Assembly (NCBI RefSeq): GCF_963966145.1
Contig: NC_091052.1
Span: forward strand, 2,852,001-2,916,000
DNA: 64,000 nt
Origin: Tenebrio molitor
Lineage: Eukaryota; Arthropoda; Insecta; Coleoptera; Tenebrionidae
Direction of reading: 5' to 3'
Shown piece after piece: positions 26,301-38,335 of the stretch; position 1 is the stretch's first letter, and every line of letters starts with the position of its first letter. The notes under the pieces were generated by a model, which made no database searches, was not told the DNA's origin, and was given only the letters and a program-made list of their open reading frames with translations. The position numbers and the translations under genes are program-made.

Positions 26301-29300
26301 ATAAACCGGGTCGTCAGTGGATATTTGGTGGCGACTTGGGAAGAGTAGAAGGCCGTAACGTACGACAATACTGGACACTTCTGTTTAGCGATTTGTTATT
26401 ATTTGCTAAAGTGTCGCGAGATCGAGTCTTATTTATAATAGAAGATCCGTTACCTTTAGCCCACATAACCGATATGTTCTTTAACGTTAGGAAAAAAGGT
26501 TTTCATTAGTCAATTGTACTATCCTGTAATTAATTAGATTATTCTAGATACTGAATTTAGGATAACGGTTACACCTGGAGGACGACACGCTACTAGTCCG
26601 ACGGTTCATTGTGGGCCCGATTTAACGAGAACACCTAAGAAAAACACGGGTAAAAGAACGGTGGTTTTAAGAGCGCCTACAACAGAATTAAAAGCTGTTT
26701 GGCAAAACCTACTGCAAAGGCAAATGTAAGTCTGTTTGTTTCTATTAGCACTGAACTTCTAGCACATTCACGAGTAATAGAATTCTACTAAATTTACTGA
26801 AATTATAGTATGTATGATAGTATATCCATAAAGTGTTCATCGTTAGACTAGAAAGCGCAAACGCATGAATAGTGTCATAGATTAGTTTTAATTGTTTCAA
26901 TTATGAAATTAGCAACAGCTAGAACTGTTCCAAGTTGGTCTCACCACTTTCGATTCGTTCTAAAAATTGTTGGTATTTTTAGAATAAAAATTAATGAATT
27001 CCTTATTTCCAACGGATATTAAGGAAAAAAATAACTTTGCGTGCTTGCATATTTCAGAGGTAACGAAAGCTTGACCTTTGGACACGATCCATTACGTTTA
27101 TTGAAATTCATCGTTAGAGTTGCTTCAAAATTCTTACTCACAAATGAGTCACACATGTTTTGGCTCCTGTTACATCATTTTAAACTCAAATTAAGATCTG
27201 AAACTGTTAGATCACGATTAGAAAGGTTTTTTTTTTCTGAGTTGATAAGATTTTTGAAGTGGTGGATCCAAACTGGAGCGTCAGAGTATCGTATTTGGGT
27301 TGCAAAATTTTAGACGATAGAGCCTCCTGTGAGGCTTGCAGGGGTAGGACCTCAGAGGTGGCAAGATCAGTTTTGAGGCAGCCCAAATGTGGTCGTTAGG
27401 ATTTCGGGTGACTTTATGGATATTCTGTAGAACTGATAGTGTTGTTGTTGCGCACGCAGCTTCCACGTAAACGCGGGCATGGACGGCAGCTCATTTAGCA
27501 GCCCGTTAGAATCTCCCGACGCTCCAATAACCTCCTCCGTGGCCACCTTGCAGTCTGCAGAATCGCTCTCCTTCCGTCGGCAGGTGCGTCTGTGTAGCGG
27601 TCACTGCAGCGAACCAGTAGATAACTCCTGCCTACCTGCACAAATCCACTCCCCGCTACGCCGCCAACCCTCACTGCCCACGCAAACGTCGCTCACGAAA
27701 ACCCCAGACACTCCCTCGGCGAACATATCCTCGCAGTCATCCTCCGAGCATTCTCAAGCTTTCACCTCGCATTTCACGTCAGAAAGTAGTTTGTTGCCAA
27801 AATACCAATTACCTGAAGAACCCCAGTCTCCGTCTGCTATCCTGACTCCTTCAACGGAGATCTCATCCGACGCTGATGCACACAACTCAGAAGATATAGA
27901 CTTTTTAAAATTTGACGAGGATCCTTGGGATATAACGAATTTCGATTACGATTTGAGTAGTCTGAATATAGACGGGATGTCGACCAAAAGTTGTCAATCC
28001 AATTAAAGTATACATCCGGTTTATACTTTATAGACAATCTGAACTTAAATGTGCCATCAGTGTTTTCCTTTGCTAAAGCACTTGTACCAAATTGACTGCC
28101 TCTTTCATATGAAGTACCTTTTAACTTATATATGTCTAAATTAAAAGATATACTTCTTTAGCGAATTAAATTTATAGTAGTTAAAGTCTAGATTGAAATT
28201 ATCTATATTGTTACAGAATGTAATTTATACAATTATATATTTGCAAATAAAAGCTTTAGTTATTACATTTGCTTTTTTATTTCCTTTTTGCCAATTAAGG
28301 TAAAAATATAAATTTGAAGTTTTAGATTAACGCTGGACATTTTTCAGACTCCACAAAACATAAACGAAAATTCAGAAATGCAAAAGCAAATAGACGCCCT
28401 TATAGAGCATAAGTGTAAACAGTTGAGCAAAAATAATAGCGGAAAAGGTAATGCTATTCATTTAGAAAAATGGATGAAAGGTCACCTTGATACAGACATT
28501 GCTGATGAAGCAGAACTGGAACCTCTATCAGAAGATTGGACTGAAGAAATGCTCCGAAAGCGTTCTCAAGAACTCCAATTGATCGATGCGCAAGGAAACA
28601 TTACCTGTCGCAACGAACCGAGGAAAATCGACAGCAGATGCGAAGACATCAACTTATCTGACCACGACCAAAGTCCGTCCAAAAGTACAACAACCGAGAG
28701 TCAAGTAAGTAAGCTTTCGGTATAATTTGGTACCAATTTCAAATGTCTGTTTCAGGTTACCGTGCGCTCAAGTCCTTTAGTGCCAGAAACTGTGCCAGTG
28801 TGCCGACAGTGCCATAAAAATTGCCTTCCACCTGTAAACAATAGTGTCAAAAGTGCTACCAAATCCAACAATCACACGGAGGACGTGACCGAAACTAATT
28901 GTACCAAAGACGAAAACGATAACAAAGACGATAACGACGACTGGCGACCGCTTCTCCTGATGGGACTGAGTGCGCTTAATCCGGCGGCTAGTTTAGTGAA
29001 ATTAGATCCATTTTCCACTCCAATTCCGCAGATCAACGTCGCACCTCCGACACCCGAAAGCTCCACGAAAACCACCAGCACCCCCGATCAAAAAATCAAA
29101 GACAGTTCTTGCAACTGTCGCAGTAATAAACCAGAAGTAATCGTCTCCGGCAATTGATACAATTTGTAGTAACAACGAATTTTCCAGATTAATAGTTTAG
29201 AGCTTTCCAACGACGTAGATATTTCACCTGACGATTCTCCCCAAACGGAAGAACATCCATATCATTCGTTGAGTAGTTCTAATTTAACCTTGCGAAGATT

Positions 29301-30703
29301 CGGTACTGTCTCTAGTTTGGAACGGTTAGGAACGGACGAACACGAAGATAACTGGGAGGAACGGTATTCTTCTGAAACCGACGAAGATCAGGATGACCAG
29401 GGGGGTATCGATAACGAAGCATTTTATCATTCTTCGATTAGAAGTTGGACTGCTAAAGCGGGATCGTTCGTTGCAGAAAAAATGGCCTTCTTCGAACGTC
29501 TAGGGGAAGATTATAGAAACACGGGCAAATTTTTCGAAAGGTTTTTGAACACACTGAAATCCATTTTGCTCTTGACATATTTTCGTTTTCGTCTCAGATA
29601 TCTGAAAACAGCTGAGGCCACGGTCAATGGAGATGACATGCAAGAGGACGAAACGTCAGGTGCTACCTCTGGAGAAGAAATCTGGGGAACACCGACCAGC
29701 GGTGGAGAAATGGACGATCCGTTAAGTTCTCCAAACTACGAAGGAAAACAATCGGTTAGCGACTAGATTTTTTGTTGGCATTACTCTTTCTTATTTCTCG
29801 TTTAGCCTTATGACGGTTCTATATCGTCCGATAACGGAGACGATACCGAACTGATGATGGACGAATTACTGATGACTCCACCGATAAGTGGTGCCATCAT
29901 GAGAGGCCTCCTACCTAGAAGAACTTTGGAGCCGCTAATCGAAGAAGACTGTTCAGAAAGCTGTTCTCTCACTTCATCAGAAACACCCACCGAGCCGTCG
30001 GTATCTCCAGAACAGGTAAATATTAAAACATAACCTACAAAGTAGGTATCAACTGTCATTTCAATTATTGTGTTTCAATACAATTTTTTATTACATTGTG
30101 GGCAGGGCAACGGAACTGGAGATGTTGCTGACACATGTTCGACTGCTGCAGAAAACCAGACAAGGATCCCAAATGCAGAAAAGAGGGGAACGGGGTCGGT
30201 GGGTATGACGTCAGAGACGACTGTTGTTCCGAAGATGCATCGATCAGAAAGCTATCGTCGGATTGTAGAAGCCGCGGAAGAAGTGGACGACAGTCTGGGT
30301 TTTTTCAATCGGTTCAAGCCAACAGTGAAATTCATAAATATTGAAAGAGTCCCACGGGCCAAGAGTGTCAAAATGTAATCGAGACCAAATCCAAAAACAT
30401 TTCAACGCTAACTTATTGTTGCAGTTTTGAGTTTTTCAATATGCGACGAGAACGTAGAATACATCAAACGATGCCCGAAGGTAAACAACTCATCAAAATT
30501 TTTAGTAAAGAAGGTACCGTGTCGGATAACGTCCCCACGTCTTATCCCGAGAAACCGCTCTCGCCCAGACAATTAAAGGTACATGAGTCGAGTTGAAGTT
30601 CTTTCTTTAGGACACTCGTTTGCAGGACAAGCAAATGGATCGACGATTTTGGAAGCAGTTGAGCAGACGCCGTGGAAACAAAATGCAGAATTTGCCGGCC
30701 TAA
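14324..30703 (+). CDS. C2-PDZ-DH-PH Rho guanine-nucleotide exchange factor
   Basis: Predicted activator of Rho-family GTPases (GDP/GTP exchange) at the membrane or cortex. Coding exons: 14324-16121, 16317-16375, 17987-18168, 21726-21780, 23543-24099, 24192-24423, 25023-25202, 25576-25944, 26124-26237, 26288-26498, 26548-26725, 27460-27583, 28348-28704, 28756-29136, 29188-29754, 29806-30015, 30106-30374, 30425-30578, 30626-30703. All phases agree, giving 2024 aa. Seen: a polar N-terminal region (1-595); a C2 domain (about 596-725, VIRCKDLY, SEFLGCMSF) resembling that of RGS3; PDZ (about 823-902, binding loop SGFGFSV); DH (about 973-1155, ISKEQQYATGL, LFQNSEE, ITEDVLDHLLQ); PH (about 1165-1315, RQYWTLLFSDLLLFAK); then an acidic, Ser/Thr-rich tail ending RRRGNKMQNLPA. 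The order matches a fly C2/PDZ/RhoGEF protein I recall as CG42674; that name is from memory. Start: ATG 14324 follows a good acceptor (TTTCAG, ends 14314), implying a 5' UTR exon upstream; 14300 and 14342 are alternatives. Least certain are the exon 9 start (26124 or 26136) and the weak donors at 24424, 26499 and 29755. Confidence 0.85.
18603..19010 (+). repeat. Dispersed repeat, copy 1
   Basis: About 400 bp in the RhoGEF intron, homologous in inverted orientation to 54770-55185. Shared tracts include TCGCAATCATCACTTTTTAT, TTTGAGGTTATGTTTGGCAA and TTTCGAGAATTGACAGAAAT. No coding frame is preserved between the copies, so it is probably a non-autonomous element or a fragment of one. Confidence 0.75.
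19740..20560 (+). promoter_or_regulatory. CpG-rich block inside the RhoGEF gene, candidate second promoter
   Basis: This intronic segment is visibly richer in CG dinucleotides than its surroundings (for example GATCCGCGGCATCGCG near 19931). Downstream at 21069 lies ATGGAAAAA directly followed by a donor GTAAGT (21078). That nine-base coding exon ends in phase 0. It cannot join exon 4 (21726, which needs two preceding bases) but joins exon 5 at 23543 in frame, giving MEKDISGSYRLL. This would make a protein lacking the N-terminal region and most of the C2 domain while keeping PDZ-DH-PH. The long frame on the minus strand here (19632-20129) is GC-driven. Confidence 0.4.
27460..28006 (+). CDS. 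Alternative last exon of the RhoGEF (short isoform)
   Basis: The exon starting at 27460 contains an internal donor (CAG then GTGCGT at 27584) that joins in phase to the exon at 28348 and gives the long protein. If that donor is not used, the frame stays open to TAA at 28004-28006 and adds a Ser/Pro/Thr-rich acidic tail (DIDFLKFDEDPWDITNFDYD). A poly(A) signal (AATAAA) follows near 28246. The resulting protein would be 1493 aa, keeping C2, PDZ, DH and PH but lacking the long C-terminal tail. Its open frame, its composition and the following polyadenylation signal argue that both ends are real. Confidence 0.6.
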
Positions 30704-31147
30704 GGAAATAATATCGTTACATTACAATTCTTTCAAAAATTACATTTATCACAATTTTGTCATTTCAAGCTCAACTCACGTGATATTGGTGCTTTGAATA
30801 TAAAATGTGCAAATATTTCTCAATTATCAAAAGTTTTGCTATTAACATAATTTTGGCTTAAATAATTGGCACTAATAATAATAATAGTTGTTATACTTAT
30901 GTAAATAGCTTTAAAACGTTATTCAATTTTTATAAACTATTTACTACATAGTTGAAATTAAAAAGCATCGTTTCTAATTAAAGTATTTTAGTCGTAGGAG
31001 TCGATTTAAAAGCAGGGGTGTAAAGTAGTTGAAAAATAAAGAAAATCCGTCACATTACATTTGTGATAATTACAATTTTGTATACTGTTGAAAATAAACT
31101 TTAAAAATTATTTCTCTAATTATTATTTTACACGAAACTGCACTTTT
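30704..31147. other. 3' UTR of the RhoGEF and convergent gap
   Basis: The RhoGEF stop at 30703 is followed by AT-rich sequence with possible poly(A) signals near 31035 and 31093. The neighbouring gene on the minus strand ends at 31148, so the two genes converge tail to tail with overlapping or closely spaced 3' ends. Nothing else is seen. Confidence 0.5.
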
Positions 31148-33144
31148 CTAAACACCTTTCAAAATCTCTTCAACTTCTCCGATAGTTAATTCAGTTTCAA
31201 ACATATCATTTTCCCCTTTACTCTCTTTACCTTGATACGGTATCTTTATCGTTATTTTATCATCTTTATTTTGACCGTTAGCCCTGGCTTGATTCCAAAT
31301 GTTCTTCCACAGTATTTCTTTCTGGTGTTGCTTTGCCTTCGAAACTATTTTCAAAAATTCTTGTTTACCTAAAAAAACTCGATCAAATGACAAACAAAAA
31401 AGCAAAAATGCGCTGTACCCGTTGCATTGTCCGTATGTTTCGACGGTTTATTTTCTGTTTTATCCAGTCTCGGTGATTCCGTTCTCCACAGTGACAATTT
31501 TGGATTCACATACGAAACATCGATATTCTTGTTTTCCCTTTTCGGCTGGTTCATTCTCATTTTTTCTAGATTTTCTTCGTGACTCCTCCTCGAAAATTCT
31601 GTAAGAGCTGTGGAGCGGAGATTTTGATAAGGATCGTCTTTCTTATCTCTGGCATAGTCACCTGTTAAAAATTTACTTTTAGTGTTAATTTGTGCATTAA
31701 AAACGTTGGTATTTATGTGCTTCATGAATTTTTTGATAGTTTCAGAATTATAATTTTCCCCTTTTACTGAATCCGTCAGTTTTGTTGTTTCCGAAGAACC
31801 TTTTTCTGTTATCGTAAATTTACTCAATATGTCATTCAGTAAAGTTATTATTCTGTTTTTCAGGTCAATACCAGGTCTCAAGATCTCTTCACCCCATCTC
31901 CAAATATTTCCCCCATAGTAGATATCGTCGTCGGTAATAGTAGATTTATCATTTTTATTAGATGCTCTTCGACGTCTGGGACTGGGGTAATGTAAGCTGG
32001 CGTTAAAACAATTAACCGTTTCGGTACTTTTAGTGTGTTGACTCTTTCCAGCGCGAGAAGAATGTATCGGACATTTCTCGTGTTTTGCGGATCTCCTGGA
32101 AGTCCTTTCCGAATACGGCATGGATATATCGCTTTTAGATCTCAGCACTTTCGGAGAAAAGTTATTTACCATCTTGGTTATAATTTTCTTGAAATAATCT
32201 TTGGGGACCACTTTTTCTTCTTGCATGGCTAATCTCTCCTCCAGCACCTTGACCCTTTTGGTGAGCTGACTGATGTATGCCGCATCACTGGAAGTATCAT
32301 GTTTTACGTGTGCATAATTTGTGACTTTTGATTTTTTTGGATTGGTTAATATTTGCTTGTGCTCTGAAGGCGCTGGAGATTCGCTCAGCTCCGAAAGCAT
32401 CGGATGTTTTTGGCACTCCATCAGCAGTCCAACAATACCACAATTCTCACATAAACATTTCCCTTCAATTTTATCTCCTCTCTCTAAGAATTTATTTTGC
32501 TTGTTTTGACAGAGCAGGATTGATTTCAAGTCTTGAGGACCCGTCTCTACTCTATAAACCGATTGATTTCTCAAATTTTTAGCATTGGGTAATGGATTGC
32601 GATTTTTTTGTTTAGGAAACACATATTCCTCAGAAGCAGTTGCGCCAATTGTTGTTTGACTGATCACCAAATTAATGTCTTGCATGTTGGTGATTCGGGT
32701 TTCTACGTTTTTTAAAGATCTGCGTATTTCACAAAAAAGTGGTTCCACTGACTCCGCAATACCGATAAAATCTTTCCTTTCTAAATCGTCAATAGGAGAA
32801 GTTGATGAAATTCTTTCTTTGTGCTTGGTGAATGGTTTTCTTGATCGATGATGGTTGTCGTAAAAATCGTTATGTCTGCGTACTTTGATAATGGTGTCGT
32901 CATATTTTAACTGGTCCAGATATTTTTGTTTTTTTCTTCTTTGCTTCTCCAGAGAAGTTATTAATTTTCTAACCTCGTCTGCTCTAAGGATGTTAGTCCT
33001 CTGAGTACCGAAGGCTTCCAGTTCTTTAGGCTTCACCACGGTCACGTCTAACAAAGTGGATTTGCATTTTTCTGGATTCGATAAAATCTTCTTAGAAGCC
33101 GGGTCCACCTGGACTTCTAAACATAATTCTACATCTTCTCCCAT
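31148..33144 (-). CDS. Unrecognised 648-aa protein, two coding exons
   Basis: Exon 1 runs from ATG at 33144 down to 31419 and exon 2 from 31368 to the stop at 31148. The intron (donor GTACAG, acceptor TTTTTTTAG) splits a glycine codon and keeps the frame, giving NATG then KQEFLKIV. The protein is charged and mostly polar with no signal peptide or membrane segment. It has coiled-coil-like stretches (EVRKLITSLEKQRRKKQKYL; LTKRVKVLEERLAMQEEKVV), a small cysteine cluster (CLCENCG) and serine/arginine-rich patches. I recognise no family. A GTG lies further upstream in frame (33186), but the ATG at 33144 is the natural start. A two-base shifted upstream ATG at 33190 would make a short upstream frame. 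The gene is head to head with the one starting at 33417, suggesting shared expression. A structural, ciliary or testis role would be a guess. Confidence 0.75.
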
Positions 33145-33416
33145 CTCAGATGGATCGACAAGATGTACGACATTGAACACTAACACTCATAAAAGAAACG
33201 TGAAATTTAATAGATGAATTTACATTGTTACATATTCATAAATTTTGTGAAGAAATTTATTGAACGACAAACGCCAAAAATATGAAACGTCAGTTAATAT
33301 TGCCGAAAAATATAATCACATGACAGATCCAAAGAACAAATGAAAACTTTTTCAATCAAACGAATTTATTATTTATTGAAAATTAAAAAAAAAATTGCCA
33401 CAGTTTTGCACCAAAT
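33145..33416. promoter_or_regulatory. Shared promoter region between two divergent genes
   Basis: About 270 bp separate the start codons of the minus-strand gene (33144) and the plus-strand gene (33417). The segment must contain both promoters and both 5' leaders. I see no clear TATA box; it is simply AT-rich. Confidence 0.5.
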
Positions 33417-34397
33417 ATGTCTGCCATCGATACATCATGTTACGCTGTTCCTCCAGAGAAAGGTAATCTTAGATTTCTGTTTGTTGGAGTTAAGAATGTA
33501 AACATTTCAGAAAGTGGTGCGGGAGAAATGAATCGCTTTAAGCCACCTCCTTGCGGTTCTAGCTCATCTCATTTGATAGCTTCGGAAATAATGAACGACA
33601 TTTTGGACAACGCATTTGAAGTGATTATGGCCAAGAATTTGCAGGTAATGAAGGAAGATAAAGCTACTAAAAGTTGACGCAGTTAGTTTTGTTTGCAGCC
33701 AGTGCCCAAAGTGGAAAAAATATCACCAAACGTCGTGGGTGACATTTTGGAAAACATCCTATCACCTACTCCGAATAGCGGTGTGTCAAATGAGAATTAC
33801 CGTCATGACGAAACAGTTTTGCTCGACGACGAAATAAAGAGAATCATAAAAGAAATGAAATATCCCCCCGAACAGAAAAGTATCATTTGTACACAAGGTG
33901 TTGGTGATCAACTAGGCGACAAGTTGGAAGTAACACCCGATAAAATTTTAGCAGAACCAGTAAAACGAAACACGTTAGAAAGGAAAAATCGCCTGACCAA
34001 TCTCGTACGAAACTCCAAACAGATGTTGGCGAAATTTGTGACCAACGACAACGAAAATGAACTCAGAATGGCCAAGTCTGAAGAAGTACACGAAAGACTT
34101 CTTAAAGTAATCGACCTAGAAGGAGACGACCATTCCAACTTTGCAGAACCTGGCAGCAGCAGTGACACCGGTATCTTGCAAATGCCTCCAGAAGCCGTGA
34201 TGGACATGGTCGATTTGGAACCGAACATACACAAAGAAGGTGACGTCGAGATTGAGAAAATCGACAAAGAAATGGCAGGTTGTTCAATCACGAAAATGGA
34301 AAATACCAAATGTGTCAATGTCAACAAGAAAAAATGGAACATTGGGGCGAAGATAATGAAGTACATAAAGAGGAATAAAGATACCAAGAAAGAATGA
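33417..34397 (+). CDS. Unrecognised acidic protein, about 292 aa, three exons
   Basis: Exons 33417-33462, 33511-33644 and 33699-34397, with the stop at 34395-34397. The first intron is only 48 nt and a multiple of three with no stop, so retention would add 16 residues without breaking the frame; splicing is favoured by GTAATC and ATTTCAG. The second intron (54 nt) does contain an in-frame stop and must be removed. The protein has a short Cys/Pro-containing N-terminus (FKPPPCGSSSS), a helical segment (IASEIMNDILDNAFEVIMAK), an acidic middle and a very basic C-terminus (NKKKWNIGAKIMKYIKRNKD). No family recognised, no signal peptide, no membrane helix. A poly(A) signal AATAAA is at 34463-34468. 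Confidence 0.75.
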
Positions 34398-34468
34398 AGG
34401 CGGGATGTTTTTGGACATCATCTTTACAACATTTTTATCCAGTTTACTTGTATTAAATTATTAATAAA

Positions 34469-35130
34469 TTTTTCTTGTCGATAAATTTTTCAGCAAGTTT
34501 AACTCAACAATAATAATCATTAGTGAATTGTGGTTTACTTTCACTGTGGAATCTGTCAAACTGTGTTTGGAGTAGTGCGTGAATTAAAAACGGAAAGTGA
34601 AATATAATTTTGGCTCTTGAACGTGAAACAAGAACAAAACACGTTTTTGTCTGAGCTTGTTAACTTTCCTGAATTTATTTTAACCCATTAAAATGGTAAT
34701 TAATTTGGTCATATCCAAGTAAAATCAGATGTATTCGTGACGGGGTAACATAATAAGACGGTTTATTTATATTTGTTTAAATGATTTAAGAAGATGTGCT
34801 AGTTAGCAGTGGTTAATTTGATCGCTAGTATGCGCCGACTGGAAACTGATTAATGTTTACCAATTACAGTTTGTGTAGTATTTTGGTGCCGAATTTAGCA
34901 CCTGAAACATTCTTCAGTTATGTTCTAAATCCATTTGTTCTTGACCACTCCCACCCTCTAGAATGATGTATTTTGGGATCTCTTTTGGGAGCAGGCGGAG
35001 TTGGCATCAGCGCACTACGACATTTTCACCGATTTCAAATGAAATAATCGTGTACGGTGTTGCCAAAGTTAGAGGCGTCCCAGGACCAAGAAATAGGCTT
35101 CAGTTACAGAAACACCAGCGCCATCTACAC
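34469..35130. other. Intergenic region upstream of Mlc1
   Basis: About 660 bp between the poly(A) signal of the upstream gene and the Mlc1 TATA box. Muscle enhancer sites would be expected here, but I cannot point to a specific one with confidence. Confidence 0.4.
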
Positions 35131-35138
35131 ATATAAAA
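35131..35138 (+). promoter_or_regulatory. TATA box of Mlc1
   Basis: ATATAAAA about 80 bp upstream of the initiator ATG (35213), with a plausible transcription start about 30 bp downstream. A TATA box fits a strongly expressed muscle structural gene. Confidence 0.65.
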
Positions 35139-35212
35139 CAAGAGACCCACCGTCCTCCGAGCCCCACTTCTGGTCCATTTACTAGAAGGCAAGTTACAGT
35201 TACATCATCACA

Positions 35213-36614
35213 ATGGTAAGTACATGCAAAGTTGGTGCACGTAATTAGTGTGTAATTGAAGCATGCAAGCCGATAAATCTACACTTGGTGAACCTGCCTA
35301 TGTTAAAGCTTTTAAGTACTGGAAACAGAAGATTAAGAAAGCTCAAATAGTAGTTACCATTTTCTTTTACCTCATAAAAAATCATACATTTTCCATTCCA
35401 GATTTATAGCGGTTATTTACATAGGTAGTGAAATTTCTGTGATTCCAGTTTGTATAATGTAAAGTGTCTGTCCTTTTATGTGCTTTCTTGTAGATTGTTC
35501 TGTGTTCGTCTCTATCTGTCTATTAACATCACGACATAATACACAGATTTATGTGTAGACCCGTATTTTAGGCATTAACTGTTTCGTCTCGTAGATAATA
35601 TCGTTTGTTCATGTATCTTTAAAAAAATAACATTTGTCCCGATCACCGATTTAGAAGTAAACCTAACGCACCTGTATTTTGCAGGCTGATCTTAGCGCCA
35701 GGGATGTTGAAAGTGAGTAGAAAAACATTAAATTACCCCGACATTTTGCTCCTACCGAAACTCATATGCTTCTGGCTAATTTTAACCTAGAACTTATATG
35801 GCCACACTCGCCATCTGAATCTAAATTTATCCTCCATTGACTTCTAAAATTAGTCGCGCGCTCTGCTATCACGTTTTTCCGCGATTCGTAATAGTAACCC
35901 AATTATCGAAAATTGTTCACATGCCACTAACTTTAATTAATATTTTGAATTAAAATGAAGATAGTAATTTTGAACTTGATAAGGAGCGAACTTCGTGTTC
36001 TCTATCTACGATTTCGAGGGCAACGGTACCGTCGATGCGGTCAATTTAGGCGACATGCTTCGCGCCCTCAACCTCAACCCAACCTTGGCCACAGTCGAAA
36101 AACTGGGAGGCACCAAGAAGAAGAGTGAGTGAGGTTTTTTCGGAAATGATTGTTGCAGATAGTTGTATTTTTAGACGAGAAGAAACTCAAGGTGGATGAA
36201 TTCCTTCCCATTTTCAGCCAAGTCAAGAAGGATAAAGAACAAGGTACATTTGAAGATTTCTTAGAGTGCTTGAAACTGTACGACAAAGAAGAGAATGGTA
36301 AAATGATGGCAGCTGAACTTTCGCACACCCTTCTCTCACTTGGTGAGTACTACAAATAGTTACGTAACAGTTTATGAGTGTTTCAAATTCAGGTGAGAGA
36401 CTGTCAGATGCCGAGACAGATGATGTACTCAAAGACTGCATGGACCAAGAAGATGACGATGGCTTCATCCCTTACGAACGTAAGTTGATCTTAGGATCAC
36501 GTTTTATAATAGATTAGTGGAACAGACTAGATATTAAGTAAACAGAGTCATAGATTTAGTAGTAAGCATGTTATTTTGCGAATTTCAGCATTCCTCAAAA
36601 AGATGATGGCGTAA
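35213..36614 (+). CDS. Mlc1: Myosin alkali (essential) light chain
   Basis: Essential light chain that wraps the lever arm of muscle myosin II. Coding exons 35213-35215, 35685-35712, 35984-36124, 36175-36342, 36393-36479 and 36589-36614, phases consistent, 150 aa. Exon 1 codes only the initiator methionine, as is common in this family. Seen: a first EF-hand-like region (FSIYDFEGNGTVDAVNLGDM), the family signature LRALNLNPTLATVEKLGGTK, then DEFLPIFSQVKKDKEQGTFE, a second helix pair (ECLKLYDKEENGKM), and the C-terminal hand ending DDDGFIPYEPFLKKMMA. Length and sequence match insect Mlc1 closely. Intron 2 ends in an acceptor with a poor pyrimidine tract (TTGATAAG). The Drosophila gene has alternative C-termini; I see only one convincing coding last exon here. 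A 3' UTR intron may run from about 36641 to 36840, and the poly(A) signal AATAAA is at 37009-37014. Confidence 0.95.
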
Positions 36615-37014
36615 GAAGCTAAATTTAAATTTTATTTTTGAGTAAGTAGGAATTTTTGCGTACTCGCCGCCGTCGCTTAGCAATGAAGATGTTGTAACGC
36701 TTAGCCGGCTTTTGTTTAACGTTTTGCAGGATTTCTAGCTAAATTAAACGAAAAGCCAATTTATGAATGGTCTCGTGGAAGCGATGTTTCTTTATTTTTT
36801 GTTTTAATAGTTTCTAATGTTTTTTTTTTCTTTGTTTAGCAACTTGAAAAAACGTGCGTTCCACTCTTGGGCAAATTCAAAACATTTAAGACCGGAAGCC
36901 ATCACGCACGCTCTAGGCAAACATCTATACGCCTCAATTTGGAGATTTTGGCACGTGGAAAAAATAAATTTAATTTTTTGTTAAATTTATTCCTTCTCAT
37001 GTATACCTAATAAA

Positions 37015-38330
37015 CTGTAAAAATAAATTTCACTTTTTCGTTATTGTATTATTATTGTCATAAAAATAAATTGTAAAATATCAATAAAAGTTTCAATGAA
37101 ACTGAAAATAAAAAAATTAAAATTAACAATAAAAATTATTTACTTATAAAAGATATCTGTGTCCTGTGTAACGTTACCCTACAAATTCGTTCACAAAAAT
37201 CCTTTACCTTGACAGCTGATCCGAATACCAATCAAGCTGCAAATGAAATTTAAAACTTTTGGTTTATTATTCATTGATAGAGACTGCACACGATTGACTG
37301 TTCATTACATTCACTTGATGTCACACAAAAAATATCTTACTGAAGTTTTCCTTCAAAATTAATGGCCGACACCTATCTCATAGAGTGCTAAATCTATTTA
37401 CAAACTTTTAATCAGCTTTAAAGTGGCGTTTAATTAACAGTTAAAAATCGCTTAAAAAGTTTAATTGCTTTTATACTTATGTACACTGCCACTTTAAGAA
37501 TTTATAAGTTTTCAGTTCTACATTTCATTAATATTTTAAGCAACATTATATTCCCGAAATTTCTAATTTCTAAAAATATTTCAACCTATTTTTCAGACGT
37601 TGCCCATTCGTGAGCTGTCTTTTATGTTATGTAAAAGTTTTAGTGGCTGTACTGACAATACAAAGAAACATGCTATGCCATTTTTTATTGATTTATCTAT
37701 AATTAATTAAATATGTTAATTGCTGAATAGAAATAAAACAATTGTAGTTATATCATTTTATTATAAATTAAATTGAAAATGCAACCCACAATACATTGCC
37801 AAAGTTAACGTGGCTATTTCAAATATTGTATTCTTTTAAAATGAAATTATGATGGCTTTGCTTCCAATAATATTATTTGTCGCAACTGACATTTACGAAA
37901 GATAAGAAAACATCTTGATCTTGATTTATGGCGAATGTAATAAACATCCTGCATCCTTCTACAGTTGCGCGTTTATGCAGTCAATAAACATTGTCCCAAA
38001 AACTCTTCGTTTTTTCACAATTTAATTTAAAGAAGCGAATAACGTTCATGGCAAAATTTACGAAATTGCAGAGCTAACTATGTTTTATGTTTTGTAAATC
38101 AAAAAACAAACATCCACGTTAACTTTGCAAATGTATGATGGGTTGCATTTTCAAACGCGTCAGGCTCATTCTCACTTGTGAAATGCCTCAACTTTAATTA
38201 CGAAAAATTAAGGATTCAGTTAAAGATACACACAAGATAATTGTTACATCGCTTACTTTTTTAATTAAAACGGCGTTTAAATTACAAAATCAACAAGATA
38301 TTTGTGACGATAATAGTATATTATATATTG
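37015..38330. other. Intergenic, nothing recognised
   Basis: AT-rich sequence between the end of Mlc1 and the first repeat block before the Mlc1-like copy. There is no open frame with a plausible product and no long inverted repeat. Confidence 0.4.
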
Positions 38331-38335
38331 AGGGA

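Noticed and set aside
33908..34387. 159-codon minus-strand frame
   Set aside because: It is the antisense shadow of the last exon of the plus-strand unknown gene, and its low-complexity Ser/Phe/Leu composition is typical of such shadows.
36841..36990. Alternative coding last exon of Mlc1 after TTTGTTTAG
   Set aside because: Joined to either possible donor it gives a long tail unlike any light-chain C-terminus. It is more likely a 3' UTR exon.
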